DNA of 64,000 nucleotides, taken from Sorangium aterium (GTDB taxonomy: Bacteria > Myxococcota_A > Polyangia > Polyangiales > Polyangiaceae). The position numbers were made by a program, and so were the translations under genes. The notes beneath the pieces are model-generated. The model searched no databases, was not told where the DNA came from, and saw nothing but the letters and a program-made list of their open reading frames with translations. Position 1 is the first letter of the stretch. The number at the start of each line of letters is the position of its first letter. Of this stretch, positions 34,431 through 43,732 are shown piece by piece. The stretch spans positions 851,501 through 915,500 of the forward strand of contig NZ_JAQNDK010000006.1 in the NCBI RefSeq assembly GCF_028368935.1, written 5' to 3'.

Positions 34431-34642
34431 CGTCCGGGTGCTACCCAGGCTCCCGGTCTGAACCGTTACCCAGGCCACCGGTCCGTACCAGGCGCGGCAA
34501 CCGCGGCGCTGGAAGACCCGCTGAACCCTGGCAACCCACAACGTCATTGTAATTTCGCGTGATATTTTTCTCGTGAAGAGGGCAAGGGCGTGAGGATTCC
34601 TGCGGATTGACGCGGCGCGATGAGCGTGAGTACGGTGAGCCC

Positions 34643-35755
34643 ATGCGTTTCGTGGCGCATCTGTGCTCGGTGCTTCTCACGCTCGGGGCAGCGACAGGCT
34701 TCGCGAGCTCGGCCAGCGCAGGCGGTGCTGATCCGAAGGCGGGAGCGGGTGACAGATTGACGGTGAAGGCCCATGTCCACCGTGGTCAGAGAGCGCGCGA
34801 TGCTGGACAGTGGATGGCGGCCTATGCTGCCTACAAGGCGGCCTTCGAGGCGGCGGACCCGACATCCAGCACCGTGTCAGAGCGCGTGCAGATCGCCGGG
34901 GAGCTCGGGTTGTGCGAGCTCGCGCTGAACAGACACCGTGACGCGGCCGAGCACCTGGCCTGGAGCCTCTCGCAGGGCGAGGCGCTCCCTTTGCCGCTGC
35001 AGCGAAGGTTCGAGGTCGGGCTACGGAAGGCAGCGTTCGACGTGGCAGAGCTCCGCCTGGCCGTGGATCCGCCGGACGCGGAGGTGTTCGTCGACGGCAA
35101 GGTCATCGTCCGGCCCGAGGGGGCCTACCAGCTCTTCGTGGAGCCGGGCCGACACACGGTGCGGGCCCGAGCGCCCGGCCACGAAGACGCGGTCCATGTC
35201 GTCGGCGCCGTGACCGGCGCGGAGCATGAGATCGTGATGCATTTGCCGCACACGTCGACGAGCGACGCCGAGGAGGGCGCGCCGGGGCCACCGAACGAAG
35301 CGCCGCGAGCCGTGCGCTCTCCGGCGACTCCGCGCACGGCGCCTCCCAACCCATGGGCTTCCTGGCCGGGGACGGCGCGGATCGGCGGTATCGCGCTGAC
35401 GACGGCGACTGCGGCGGCCGGTGCGGTCTTTCTCCTTCGCGCTCATGTCGTCCATGGCGACCTGCGCGAGGGAGACGTCGTGCGCCGCGCGCAGGGATGG
35501 ACGTCACACACCTGCCGCGAAGCGAGCGCTCCGGCGTCGTGCGCTGAGATTCACGACCAGGTGAACGAGCGGGACCTGTTCGCCACCCTCGGCAAGGTGT
35601 CGCTGGCGACGAGCGCCGTGTTCGGCGTGGTGACGGCGGCCTCTTTTTTCACGGAGATCGCCGTCTTCGGTGCGCGGCCGAAAGCGGCTGGCGTCCGCGT
35701 CGTGCCCATGGCGACGAGCGAACGGGCGGGGGTGCTCCTCGAGGGAGCATGGTGA
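34643..35755 (+). CDS. PEGA-domain exported protein with TPR-like region
   Basis: 370 aa from ATG 34643; MRFVAHLCSVLLTLGAATGF followed by ASSASA is a cleavable signal peptide. Residues about 35-125 look TPR-like (HRGQRARDAGQWMAAYAAYK and a second helical pair). A PEGA domain follows: LRLAVDPPDAEVFVDGK...GRHTVRARAPGHE. After a Pro-rich linker come two hydrophobic stretches (IALTTATAAAGAVFLL; SLATSAVFGVVTAASFF), likely membrane helices near the C-terminus. PEGA proteins in myxobacteria are usually periplasmic and often paired with kinases or surface structures. It is first in an operon with two glycine-rich lipoproteins (gaps of 15 and 31 bp). Confidence 0.82.
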   Translation: MRFVAHLCSVLLTLGAATGFASSASAGGADPKAGAGDRLTVKAHVHRGQRARDAGQWMAAYAAYKAAFEAADPTSSTVSERVQIAGELGLCELALNRHRDAAEHLAWSLSQGEALPLPLQRRFEVGLRKAAFDVAELRLAVDPPDAEVFVDGKVIVRPEGAYQLFVEPGRHTVRARAPGHEDAVHVVGAVTGAEHEIVMHLPHTSTSDAEEGAPGPPNEAPRAVRSPATPRTAPPNPWASWPGTARIGGIALTTATAAAGAVFLLRAHVVHGDLREGDVVRRAQGWTSHTCREASAPASCAEIHDQVNERDLFATLGKVSLATSAVFGVVTAASFFTEIAVFGARPKAAGVRVVPMATSERAGVLLEGAW

Positions 35756-35769
35756 GGCGGGGCGAGGTC

Positions 35770-37413
35770 ATGCATTCCAGATCCGTGGGTCGCGGGCCAG
35801 GCGTCCTGCGTGCGCTGGCGTCCGTCGTGCTCGGTCTGGCCGGAGCGGCCGGCAACACGGGGTGCTACTCGGACAGCTGCGCAGAGTCCTACCTGTGCGA
35901 GCCGGAGCCGTCTCCTTGTGATGGGGATCCGACGACGGCGACGGCGCTCGACATGTGCGGCGTGTTCGTCAGCGAGCAGGGCGACGACAACGGCCCCGGC
36001 ACGAAGGACGCGCCGGTGAGGACGTTGCAACGCGCGATCGGCCTCGCCGCGCACGTTCGACGGAACGGCCAAGCGCCGACCCGGCGCGTCTACGCGTGCG
36101 GCGGGTTGTTCGAGGAGGCCATCTCGCTCCCCCAGGGGGTCGACCTCTGGGGTGGCCGTCTGTGTGTCGGCGGCGACTGGTCCTACGGAGGGCCGCTCGA
36201 CGGGCCGAACCCGTTGACCGTCATCGCGCCGCCCGTGGGGATCCCGGTGCGGGTCCTCGGGGGGGACGACGCGGTGGTCGCGGGGGACGACGCGACGTCG
36301 GTGATCTTCGGCGTGCGCGCCGTGGCGGCCGACGCCTCCGCGAACGATGGCAAGTCGTCGATCGCGATGATCCTGGAGCATGGGGCCCGGGCGATCGTGC
36401 GGGGGAGTGAGATCCTCGCAGGCGACGGCAAGGATGGAGAGCCGGGCGAGGACGCGCCGCGCTTCCGCGCGAGCGCCGGCGAGGTGGGGAACGACGGCGT
36501 GGACGCCTGCACGGCGAACGTGACGCCGGGCGCCCTTCCGGTCGTGACCGTGTGCGACGATGGGATCGAGTCGACGGGGGGCCAGGGGGGCGATGGAGGT
36601 CTCGGGACGGGTAGCGACGGGACGTCAGGACTTCCGCAACCGATCGGCACTCCGAACGACCGCGGCTCGGCTGGCACCAGCGCGTCCAGCATGCCGTGCA
36701 CGGATGGAGGCCGCGGAGCAGCGGGCACCTCTGCTGAGCGCGCTGCCGGAGCGGCTGGCGCTGGCCTCTTGGACATGGACGGATGGATCGGCGTTCGCGG
36801 CGAGGACGGGAAGCCGGGTGGCGTCGGCCAGGGCGGCGGCGGGGGTGGCGGCGGCAAAGGGCACGACCCTATGCGCGACCCCATGAACGCGTGTGCGGCA
36901 GGTCGGCCCCAGGGCGGTGCGTCCGGCGGGAGCGGCGGCAGCGGTGGGTGCGGGGGCAAGGGGGGCAAGGGCGGCGACTACGGCGGCGCGAGCATCGCCG
37001 TCGTGGCGTTGAAGGGGAGCGACCTCACGGTCGATGCCAGCACGGTGCTCGGGGCCAAGGGCGGCAATGGCGGGGTCGGCGGAACGGGCCAGTGGGGAGG
37101 CCTTGGCGCCGACGGCGGCCGACGTGGACGCGGTGCAGCGACCGAAACGTCGCGAGGGTGCGACGGAGGCTTTGGCGGCGACGGCGGTCGCGGGGGCGAC
37201 GCCGGCGGCGGTCTCGGTGGCCACTCGCTCGGCATCGGCTCCGTGGGCGCCTCCGTGGCCATCTTGGAGCGAGCGACGGTCTCGCCCGGACAAGCCGGTA
37301 AGGGGGGGCCCGGCGGCAATGCATCCGCGGAAAGCACGTACGGCACGGGGGGAAATGGGATTCAGCAGTTCTGGTACAGGTTCGATGAGCAGGATCCGGA
37401 GCCACCTCGATGA
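35770..37413 (+). CDS. Glycine-rich (PGRS-like) lipoprotein 1
   Basis: 547 aa from ATG 35770 preceded by GGGGCGAGG; ATG 35749, overlapping the upstream stop, is an alternative. The signal ends in AGNTGC (lipobox). An ordered domain of about 130 residues contains GTKDAPVRTLQRAI and GVDLWGGRLCVGGDW, which is the start of a DUF1565-type right-handed beta-helix domain. The rest is a Gly-rich region of GG-x-GG repeats interspersed with Cys and short beta-helix rungs such as VVALKGSDLTVDASTV. It resembles mycobacterial PE_PGRS only in composition. Probably a cell-surface protein. It is a tandem paralogue of the next gene. Confidence 0.8.
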   Translation: MHSRSVGRGPGVLRALASVVLGLAGAAGNTGCYSDSCAESYLCEPEPSPCDGDPTTATALDMCGVFVSEQGDDNGPGTKDAPVRTLQRAIGLAAHVRRNGQAPTRRVYACGGLFEEAISLPQGVDLWGGRLCVGGDWSYGGPLDGPNPLTVIAPPVGIPVRVLGGDDAVVAGDDATSVIFGVRAVAADASANDGKSSIAMILEHGARAIVRGSEILAGDGKDGEPGEDAPRFRASAGEVGNDGVDACTANVTPGALPVVTVCDDGIESTGGQGGDGGLGTGSDGTSGLPQPIGTPNDRGSAGTSASSMPCTDGGRGAAGTSAERAAGAAGAGLLDMDGWIGVRGEDGKPGGVGQGGGGGGGGKGHDPMRDPMNACAAGRPQGGASGGSGGSGGCGGKGGKGGDYGGASIAVVALKGSDLTVDASTVLGAKGGNGGVGGTGQWGGLGADGGRRGRGAATETSRGCDGGFGGDGGRGGDAGGGLGGHSLGIGSVGASVAILERATVSPGQAGKGGPGGNASAESTYGTGGNGIQQFWYRFDEQDPEPPR

Positions 37414-37444
37414 ACCGTTGTGGGGCGCACGGCAGGACACGCGC

Positions 37445-38986
37445 ATGAGAAAGACCACCGCTGCTACCTTCGTCCTTCTGCTGTCGCCGTGGGCCACCGG
37501 CTGCGGAGCTGCTCCCGGCGTGAACGACCCTGGCGTGACGCCTTGTGAAGGCACCTCATGCGAGAACGAACCGCCCCCGGAGTCGGTCTGCGTGGAGCAC
37601 GTTGCCGCCGGTATCCTCGACGACGGCTGCGGCGTGTTCCTCGCGGGAAACTACGGTTTTGGCGACGACAGGAACCCCGGCACGAAGGCGAAGCCGGTGT
37701 TCACCGTCGAGCGCGCCATCGAGCTCGCGCGCGCCGGACGAGGGCGCGTGTTCCTCTGCAATGATGGATTCATCGTGGGTCAGTTCAGGGTGCCCTCCGG
37801 CGTGGATCTTCTCGGGGGGTTCCACTGCCGGAAATGGGCGCGCGACCCCCTGCTCCCGTGGACCCTGTTCAATCGACTGCCGGTCGACGGCCCCATGGTG
37901 ATCGTCGAGCCCGCGGGCCCAGAGGACAGCGGCGCCGTGGACGGGGTGTCGACGCTCGCCGACCTCCACTTCATGGCGCAGGGTCCGATCGGCGTGCTCG
38001 CTCAGTCCAACACGGCAGTGGAGATCCTGCGGAGCGAGATCGGCGCGGACGGCGGAGTGGCAGGCATCGACGGCGAGGAGTGGCCTCGTTACAGCCCACC
38101 GGACGGACCGGATGGCATGTTCGCTGCAAAGGCATGTTCGGCGGCCGTCGTCGCCGGCGGGCCTGCGGCCGTGAACCGGTGCGAGAGCGGCCACACGAGC
38201 ATCGGCGGCAAGGGAGGGGATGGGTTGCCCGACAGCGCCGAGGATGGAGGTGACGGTGAGCCCGCTTCAGGGCGGGACTCTTCGCCCTCCGGGGTCGGTG
38301 GCGCCGCGGAGCAGGACAACGCCCTATGCCATGCCGGATCCGACGGGGCCGCTGGGGTTCCGGGGACGCGGGGGGCGCCCGGCACGGGCGTCGGGCGCCT
38401 CACCGAGAGCGGGTGGGAGGGCGACACGGGGGGCGAGGGGACGTGGGGCACGCCGGGCCAGGGTGGCGGCGGCGGCGGCGGTCGCCGGGGCGGGCTCGCC
38501 GTGTGCGGCGCGGCTTCCAAGGGAGGCGGAGGAGGAGGCTCGGGCGGGGCCGGAGGTTGCGGAGGTCGAGGGGGTCGCGGCGGAGCGAACGGACATCCGG
38601 CCATCGGCGTCCTCGCGCTTCACGCCCGGGTGACCGTGCGCGATAGCGTGATCACGACGGTCTCCGGCGGCAAGGGCGGCGACGGCGGGCCACCCCAGGA
38701 AGGCGCCCGAGGCGGTCGAGGCGCACCGGGCGCTGCCCAGGAGGACATCATTTATGGCTGCAGGGGCGGCGGCGGCGGCCAGGGAGGGCCCGGCGGCTAC
38801 GGCGGTCCAGGGCGCGGCGGCGACTCGATCGGCGTCGCCTACCTCGACGAGGACCGGCTCACGCTCGAGGGCGTCACCTTCGAGATCGGACCAGCGGGCC
38901 ATGGCGGCATCAGCTGGAACCTCGATGGCAGCACGACGATGGCGGAGGGCGGCAACTCCGCCGAAACGCTGCGGTTTCCCGAATAG
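37445..38986 (+). CDS. Glycine-rich (PGRS-like) lipoprotein 2
   Basis: 513 aa from ATG 37445. MRKTTAATFVLLLSPWATGC is a lipoprotein signal with lipobox Cys 20. It parallels lipoprotein 1 block by block: DDGCGVFLAGN, GTKAKPVFTVERAIELA, GVDLLGGFHCRKW, then a Gly-rich, Cys-containing second half ending in beta-helix-like rungs (VLALHARVTVRDSVITTVSG). Sequence identity outside the motifs is modest, so the duplication is old. No function is known for either. Being translated from one message with the PEGA protein suggests a shared surface role. Confidence 0.8.
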   Translation: MRKTTAATFVLLLSPWATGCGAAPGVNDPGVTPCEGTSCENEPPPESVCVEHVAAGILDDGCGVFLAGNYGFGDDRNPGTKAKPVFTVERAIELARAGRGRVFLCNDGFIVGQFRVPSGVDLLGGFHCRKWARDPLLPWTLFNRLPVDGPMVIVEPAGPEDSGAVDGVSTLADLHFMAQGPIGVLAQSNTAVEILRSEIGADGGVAGIDGEEWPRYSPPDGPDGMFAAKACSAAVVAGGPAAVNRCESGHTSIGGKGGDGLPDSAEDGGDGEPASGRDSSPSGVGGAAEQDNALCHAGSDGAAGVPGTRGAPGTGVGRLTESGWEGDTGGEGTWGTPGQGGGGGGGRRGGLAVCGAASKGGGGGGSGGAGGCGGRGGRGGANGHPAIGVLALHARVTVRDSVITTVSGGKGGDGGPPQEGARGGRGAPGAAQEDIIYGCRGGGGGQGGPGGYGGPGRGGDSIGVAYLDEDRLTLEGVTFEIGPAGHGGISWNLDGSTTMAEGGNSAETLRFPE

Positions 38987-39079
38987 CCGGAGTGAAGCTT
39001 GCAGCGGCGAGCTCGCCGGCTCGGCCGAGGCAGCGCCACCACGGATCAGGACAGCCAGACGCCCGGAGGAACGTCCAAG

Positions 39080-39400
39080 TCACAACGCCGCGGCGCTGCC
39101 TTTGCGCGCACCCACCCGGAATATCACGCGGATGCATACAACGAAGGGAAACGCCTCTGGCTGAGCGCGGTATTCAACAGCCCCAACGACCTCGCTATCA
39201 TTAGGAACGCCGGCAGCTTCCTTGCGCCCGGAGATCCAGACATGGCTGAAGAGCTGTACAAGCGAGGAGCCGCAATCGACCCGGGCACGTCGGACTGGCG
39301 ACAGCTCCTAGATGCGGCAGTCACATCTGAGAACTATGAGCGAGCGATCGAAGCCGCAGATCGACTGCTTGTCGATGCCACGGAACACGAGCTGCACGAC
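39080..39400 (+). pseudogene. TPR-protein fragment
   Basis: In the frame opening near 38999, residues such as HPEYHADAYNEGKRLWLSAV, LAIIRNAGSFLAPGDPDMAE, LYKRGAAIDPG and NYERAIEAADRLL resemble three consecutive TPR-like helical pairs. There is no convincing start and the similarity fades at about 39400 before the convergent gene's end. Base composition is slightly less GC-rich. I treat it as the internal remnant of a larger protein. Confidence 0.4.
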
Positions 39401-39509
39401 AGCAACCCGCGTGTACGTCGACCCCTCCGCCGCCTTCTGCACTCGCTCGCTCCCCGCTGCCCGGCGCGTCCGCTTTTACCATTGCTCCGGCGCCGACGGA
39501 GCCATCCCG

Positions 39510-41837
39510 TCACCGGCGCTCGGTGACTGGGAGCCGGCCACGGCGAAAGATCGGCCGCCGGAGCCACGGCGCCCCCAGCGCGATCGCAGCCCCACACGCG
39601 AGCGCGAGCCCCTGCAGGTAAAACCGCGGCAGTGCCACCACCGCCTCCAGGTGGTGCTGGCCAGGGCCGATCCGCACCGCGAAGAAGCCCGGGGCGACGC
39701 GCCTCGATGCCAGCTCGACGCCGCCGTCGCGCACGCGCCAGCCGCTGTACGCCGTTGCGCGGAAGACCACGTCGACAGGCGCCTCCGCGTCGACGGTCGC
39801 CTCGTACGCGCCCGGCTCGCGCGGCACCTCGCGCACGCTGGCGCGGGCCGCGTCGCAGCCATCGTCGGCCACGGCCACGCGCTCGAGCGGGCCGCGGGTG
39901 GCCTCCAGCGCCACGAGCTCGCCGGGCGTGTCGAGCACGGTGCGCGGCTGCTCCAGGTGCTCGAAGAGCGCCGCGAGCAGATCCGCCTCCCGCCCGCGCC
40001 ATACCTCGCGCACGCACCCGAGCCCCACGTAGTCCGTGCCGCCCACGCGCCGCGACAGCTCGACCTCGCCGCGCCTGTCCACGAGCGCCCACGCCTCGGG
40101 TGGCCCCGGCCGCTGCGCGGTCAGGTGGATGAGCGTGCGAATGCCGAGCGCCTCCGCGCGCGCGGCGCTCCCGGGGCGCTCGGGCGCCACCTTGAGGAAA
40201 GCCGCGGCGTGAACGCCCACATGCGCGCCCGCGCCGGTCGAGGCGGCCATCGGGACCGCGCGGCGGAGATCGGCGGCGTGCATCATGGAGCAGGTCGCGA
40301 ACTCGTCCTCGACGGCGTAGCTCGCGCGGCCGGGCGGCGCCTCGGCGAGCCAGCGGGCGATGAGATCGGGGTCGAAGCCCTCGGCGGGCGGCGGGCAGCC
40401 GCGCGACGCGACGAGCGCGGCCTGCTTCTCTGCCATGACGTGGAGATCGGCCGCGCGGGCGGGGATCTCGACGGCCGCGACGAGCGCGAGCGCGGCTGGC
40501 AGGAGCCCGGCGAGCGCGGCTGGCAGGAGCCCGGCGACCGCGGGGCGCGAGCGGCGCGCGCCCCGCGCCGCCAGCGCGGCGCCGATGTGCGCGAGCGCCG
40601 CGGCCGCGAGGTCGAGCGCGCTGAGGATGGCCGCGGCCGCGACGAGCGGCAGGAGGGCGAGGGCGCGCATCGGCTGGAACAGCGAGAGCAGCGCGCGGCC
40701 GAGCGGGCCTGCGCCGACGATCCAGCCGCCGCTCATCGACAGGAGCAGCGCGACCGCCGACGCCGCGAGGACGGCCCGCGACGCCGGGGCGCGGAGGCGC
40801 GTCGCGTGCAGGAAGCAGGAGGCGATCCATGCGGAGCCGATCACCGGGGCGTGCTCGTAGTCCAGCAGGTCGCCATCCAGCATCCACGGCAGCACGCGCT
40901 CGGGCCCGAAGCCGATGTGCCGCCAGCCGAGGCCGGCAGGCCAGCCGAAGGGCGCGGCCATCGACGCGATGCCGGGGCCGTAGAGCGCGACCGCGACCAG
41001 GCCGCCGCCGGCGAGCGAGCGGAGCACGCGCGCGCACAGCCGCCGATCCCACGCGGCGATCGCGGCCGCGCCCAGGACGGCGGCGCTCACCGTGAAGACC
41101 TGCGGGTGCGTCGCCGCGCAGGCGGCGGCGAGCGCCGGCCCGAGCTCGAAGCGGGCGGGGCGGATCACCGCGGCGGCCCAGGCGATGACGAGGGGAATGA
41201 CCAGGATCTGCGAGAGCAGCCCGAGGAGGAAGAACGACGGCCACCCGCCCGCGAACTGCACATACGGCGCGACCCACGCGAGCGCCACCGCGCCGGCGGC
41301 GGCCGACGCGGGCCGCGCGCCGACCGCGCGGGCCGCGGCGAGGACGACCAGCGGGGCCCCGACGAAGGCCGCGAAGCCGAGCCCCTTCACCGCGACCACC
41401 GGCGCGACGCCGAGGCGGATCAGCGCCGCGACGAGCAGCCAGCCGACCGGCGGGTAGTGCAGCGCGATCGGGAAGCCGCCGTTGTTCGTGGCGATCCACC
41501 CGTGCGGCAGGCCGCTCGTCGCGATGTCGTAGGCGATGGCGAGGTGCGAGATCGTGTCCTTCGACAGCGCGGCGCCGGGCCCGGCGAGCGCGGGCGCGTC
41601 GCGCAGCGCGGGCAGGAGCGCGACCGCCACCGCCGCGGCGGCGGCGAGCCAGGCGAAGCACGGCGCGGGCCCGTGCGCGACGGAGGCGGCCGGCGCGGGC
41701 CCGACGGGGGCTGTCGGCCCGTGCGCGACGGGTACGGCCGGTGCGGGCGCGGGCGCGGCAGGGCCGGTGGCCGCGCCGGCGCGGAGCTCGGCCAGCCGGA
41801 GGACGAGGACGCCGAGCGCGAGCAGGAGGTAGAGCAT
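39510..41837 (-). CDS. Large polytopic membrane protein (glycosyltransferase/YfhO-like)
   Basis: 775 aa from ATG 41837. About twelve hydrophobic helices occupy residues 1-440 (MLYLLLALGVLVLRLAELRA onward). A first extracytoplasmic loop includes LSKDTISHLAIAYDIATSGL and PIALHYPPVGW, as in GT-C-type glycosyltransferases and the YfhO family. A soluble domain of about 300 residues follows, with Cys pairs and a final helix (FYLQGLALACGAAIALGAPW). It probably transfers or exports a sugar or lipid-linked group; the substrate is unknown. Two SAM methyltransferase genes lie directly upstream on the same strand (gap 24 bp), suggesting one glycan-modification operon. Confidence 0.78.
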   Translation of the reverse strand: MLYLLLALGVLVLRLAELRAGAATGPAAPAPAPAVPVAHGPTAPVGPAPAASVAHGPAPCFAWLAAAAAVAVALLPALRDAPALAGPGAALSKDTISHLAIAYDIATSGLPHGWIATNNGGFPIALHYPPVGWLLVAALIRLGVAPVVAVKGLGFAAFVGAPLVVLAAARAVGARPASAAAGAVALAWVAPYVQFAGGWPSFFLLGLLSQILVIPLVIAWAAAVIRPARFELGPALAAACAATHPQVFTVSAAVLGAAAIAAWDRRLCARVLRSLAGGGLVAVALYGPGIASMAAPFGWPAGLGWRHIGFGPERVLPWMLDGDLLDYEHAPVIGSAWIASCFLHATRLRAPASRAVLAASAVALLLSMSGGWIVGAGPLGRALLSLFQPMRALALLPLVAAAAILSALDLAAAALAHIGAALAARGARRSRPAVAGLLPAALAGLLPAALALVAAVEIPARAADLHVMAEKQAALVASRGCPPPAEGFDPDLIARWLAEAPPGRASYAVEDEFATCSMMHAADLRRAVPMAASTGAGAHVGVHAAAFLKVAPERPGSAARAEALGIRTLIHLTAQRPGPPEAWALVDRRGEVELSRRVGGTDYVGLGCVREVWRGREADLLAALFEHLEQPRTVLDTPGELVALEATRGPLERVAVADDGCDAARASVREVPREPGAYEATVDAEAPVDVVFRATAYSGWRVRDGGVELASRRVAPGFFAVRIGPGQHHLEAVVALPRFYLQGLALACGAAIALGAPWLRRPIFRRGRLPVTERR

Positions 41838-41861
41838 CAACAGAGCTCGCCGGCGCCCGGG

Positions 41862-42521
41862 TCAGCCCGGGGCGCGCTGCCAGGTGCCGAGGAGCGACCA
41901 GCCGGTGAGCGTCCGCCGCACCGACACGAGCCGCATCCGCTCCCCGACGTCGAGCGCCGCGAGGCTGCGCTCGTCGAACTTGCTCGGGTGGATGTGCTTG
42001 CGCGAGAAGCCGTCGCGGCGCGCGATCCACTCGAGCACCGTGGCCTCGAGGAGCGGCAGCGTGGACAGCCGGCCGTAGTTCGGGGTCGTGAGCAGCAGCG
42101 CGCCGCCCGGCGCGAGGCGCGCCGAGAGCCCGCGCGCCCAGCGCGACGGATCGAGGGTGTGCTCGACGACCTCCTTCGCGAGCACGACGTCGAACGGGCC
42201 CTCGAACCCGCCGCCCGTCGGGAGCTCGTACGGCCCCGGACAGACGGCGAAGCGCTCCGCGCGCGCCGGGTAGAGGCGCCGGCACGCCTCGATGGCGCGC
42301 GCGTCGAGATCACAGCCGTACAGCTCGGTCGCGGGCGGGGCGCCGGGGATCTCCCCTTCGAGGCCGCAGCCGACGACGAGCACGCGCGGGCGCGGGCCGC
42401 GGGCGGCGATGGCGCGCGCGAGGGGGCGGGTGAGCGCGCCGTGGTAGAGCGACCACGGGAACCGCTCGCGGCGGCGGTGGTTCGAGAAGTAGTCGCCGGG
42501 CGGCGCCGCCGGGTCAGCCAT
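41862..42521 (-). CDS. SAM-dependent methyltransferase (class I) A
   Basis: 219 aa. The SAM-binding motif I is slightly unusual, VLVVGCGLEGEIPG, followed by LYGCDLDARAIEACRRLYP (motif II acidic residue) and FDVVLAKEVVEHTLDP (motif IV, ubiE/ubiG-like). The C-terminal part has a LTTPNYGRLSTL segment common in methyltransferases of surface-glycan clusters. It overlaps the upstream methyltransferase by 8 bp. Substrate unknown; the neighbouring membrane protein suggests a saccharide or lipid-linked intermediate. Confidence 0.82.
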   Translation of the reverse strand: MADPAAPPGDYFSNHRRRERFPWSLYHGALTRPLARAIAARGPRPRVLVVGCGLEGEIPGAPPATELYGCDLDARAIEACRRLYPARAERFAVCPGPYELPTGGGFEGPFDVVLAKEVVEHTLDPSRWARGLSARLAPGGALLLTTPNYGRLSTLPLLEATVLEWIARRDGFSRKHIHPSKFDERSLAALDVGERMRLVSVRRTLTGWSLLGTWQRAPG

Positions 42522-43347
42522 CGGGCCCTGCCTGCGCCACGAGCAGGTACTCGGCGGCCGCGTCGCCGCCCGGGGCGAGGCGCCCGAGCGCGTTGACCAC
42601 GGCGCGCGCCACGTCGACGGTGAGCGGGCGGAGCGCTGGCATCGCGATCCAGCGGCCGGTGAGCTTGCGCATCACGTAGCCGAGCAGGCTCGGGTACAGC
42701 ATGAAGTCGAACGCCCACGAGGTCGGCCGGCCCGCGATGGGCCGCGTCTCCACGAGGTCGAAGCCCGCGCGCGCGAGGTGATCGCGCCAGCCCGCCTCGT
42801 CGTAGAGGTGGACGTGCGAGAAGACGCGATCGAGCGCGTCGCCGTACGCCCGCGAGAGGCCGACAAGGCCCACGGAGCGGAGCGCCTCGGGCAGGGCGAG
42901 CTGGTACGTCCAGTCGGGCGTGGGCACGATGAGCACGAACCGCGCCCCGGGCCTGAGCGCGCGCCGGATGTTCACGAGGGCGCCGTGGAGATCGGGCACG
43001 TGCTCGAGGCTGCAGTTGGCGATGGCGCTGCCGAAGAACCCCTCGGGCAGGTGGACGTTGACGATGTTGCCGCAGATGAGCGTGCGGTACGACGCGGTCC
43101 GCTGCGCGCGCTGCACCTCGGTCGGGTTGATGTCGATGCCCCACGCCTGCTTGTCCGGGTAGGCGAGGCGCGCGAACAGGCCGTCGCCGCAGCCGACGTC
43201 GAGCAGCGGCTCCGGCAGATCGAGCTCGCGCACGGCGCGCAGCCGCACGCACTCGCGGATGGCGAGCGCCGCGGGCGCGAAGGCGTAGTAGGCGGAGAAG
43301 TCGTCCGCGTCGAGCGGCCACTCTCGGTCCATGGGAGCGCTCATCAC
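42514..43347 (-). CDS. SAM-dependent methyltransferase (class I) B
   Basis: 277 aa from GTG 43347, whose start overlaps the stop of a 41-codon frame; ATG 43344 is the alternative. Motif I LLDVGCGDGLFAR, acidic WGIDINPTEV and post-motif SAIANCSLEHVPDL (motif IV) are clear. The C-terminal 100 residues contain a hydrophobic SWAFDFMLYPSLLGYVM segment that may touch the membrane. It forms an operon with methyltransferase A and the polytopic membrane protein. Confidence 0.85.
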   Translation of the reverse strand: MMSAPMDREWPLDADDFSAYYAFAPAALAIRECVRLRAVRELDLPEPLLDVGCGDGLFARLAYPDKQAWGIDINPTEVQRAQRTASYRTLICGNIVNVHLPEGFFGSAIANCSLEHVPDLHGALVNIRRALRPGARFVLIVPTPDWTYQLALPEALRSVGLVGLSRAYGDALDRVFSHVHLYDEAGWRDHLARAGFDLVETRPIAGRPTSWAFDFMLYPSLLGYVMRKLTGRWIAMPALRPLTVDVARAVVNALGRLAPGGDAAAEYLLVAQAGPDG

Positions 43348-43469
43348 CCGTGGAGGCGCAAGGAGCGCCGGTGCGCGCGGACCGCTTCGATCGGGTGCGG
43401 CCCGCCGGTCGATTCGACGATGGCCTCGAGGGCTCCGGGATCGAGGTGCGGCAGGGACATGCGCCGCAT
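43344..43469 (-). CDS. Small 41-aa protein coupled to methyltransferase B
   Basis: ATG 43469 (or 43460) begins MRRMSLPHLDPGALEAIVES, followed by TGGPHPIEAVRAHRRSLRLHG. Its TGA at 43346-43344 overlaps the GTG of methyltransferase B, the same arrangement as real gene junctions in this window. The sequence is amphipathic and not low complexity. It could be a genuine small protein, the N-terminal piece of a decayed gene, or a leader for coupling. Not recognised. Confidence 0.4.
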   Translation of the reverse strand: MRRMSLPHLDPGALEAIVESTGGPHPIEAVRAHRRSLRLHG

Positions 43470-43732
43470 CCTAACATCGGCGCGGCGCTCCTCGGGTGCG
43501 GCCGAGTTTCTCGGACACGGGGATCGGCCCCTCACGACCGCGTCCGGGCACACCTCCACGGCGCCGGCGCGCTTTCGGTCGAGCCCCCACCTGCGCCGCC
43601 AAGCTCGACACCGCCTCCGCGGTCACCGCCGGCACCGGCACGCCGGTCGCGATCAAGGAGCCGACGGGCTGCCATGTTGGGTGGCGTACGGCCGCCTTGC
43701 AGCGAAGATCGCGCGTCGATAGGCTGGCACGC

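Noticed and set aside
39312-42596. A 1094-codon plus-strand frame over the membrane protein and methyltransferase
   Set aside because: Composition is Arg/Glu/Ala low complexity with no domain. The minus strand encodes membrane helices and a SAM-binding motif in the right order.
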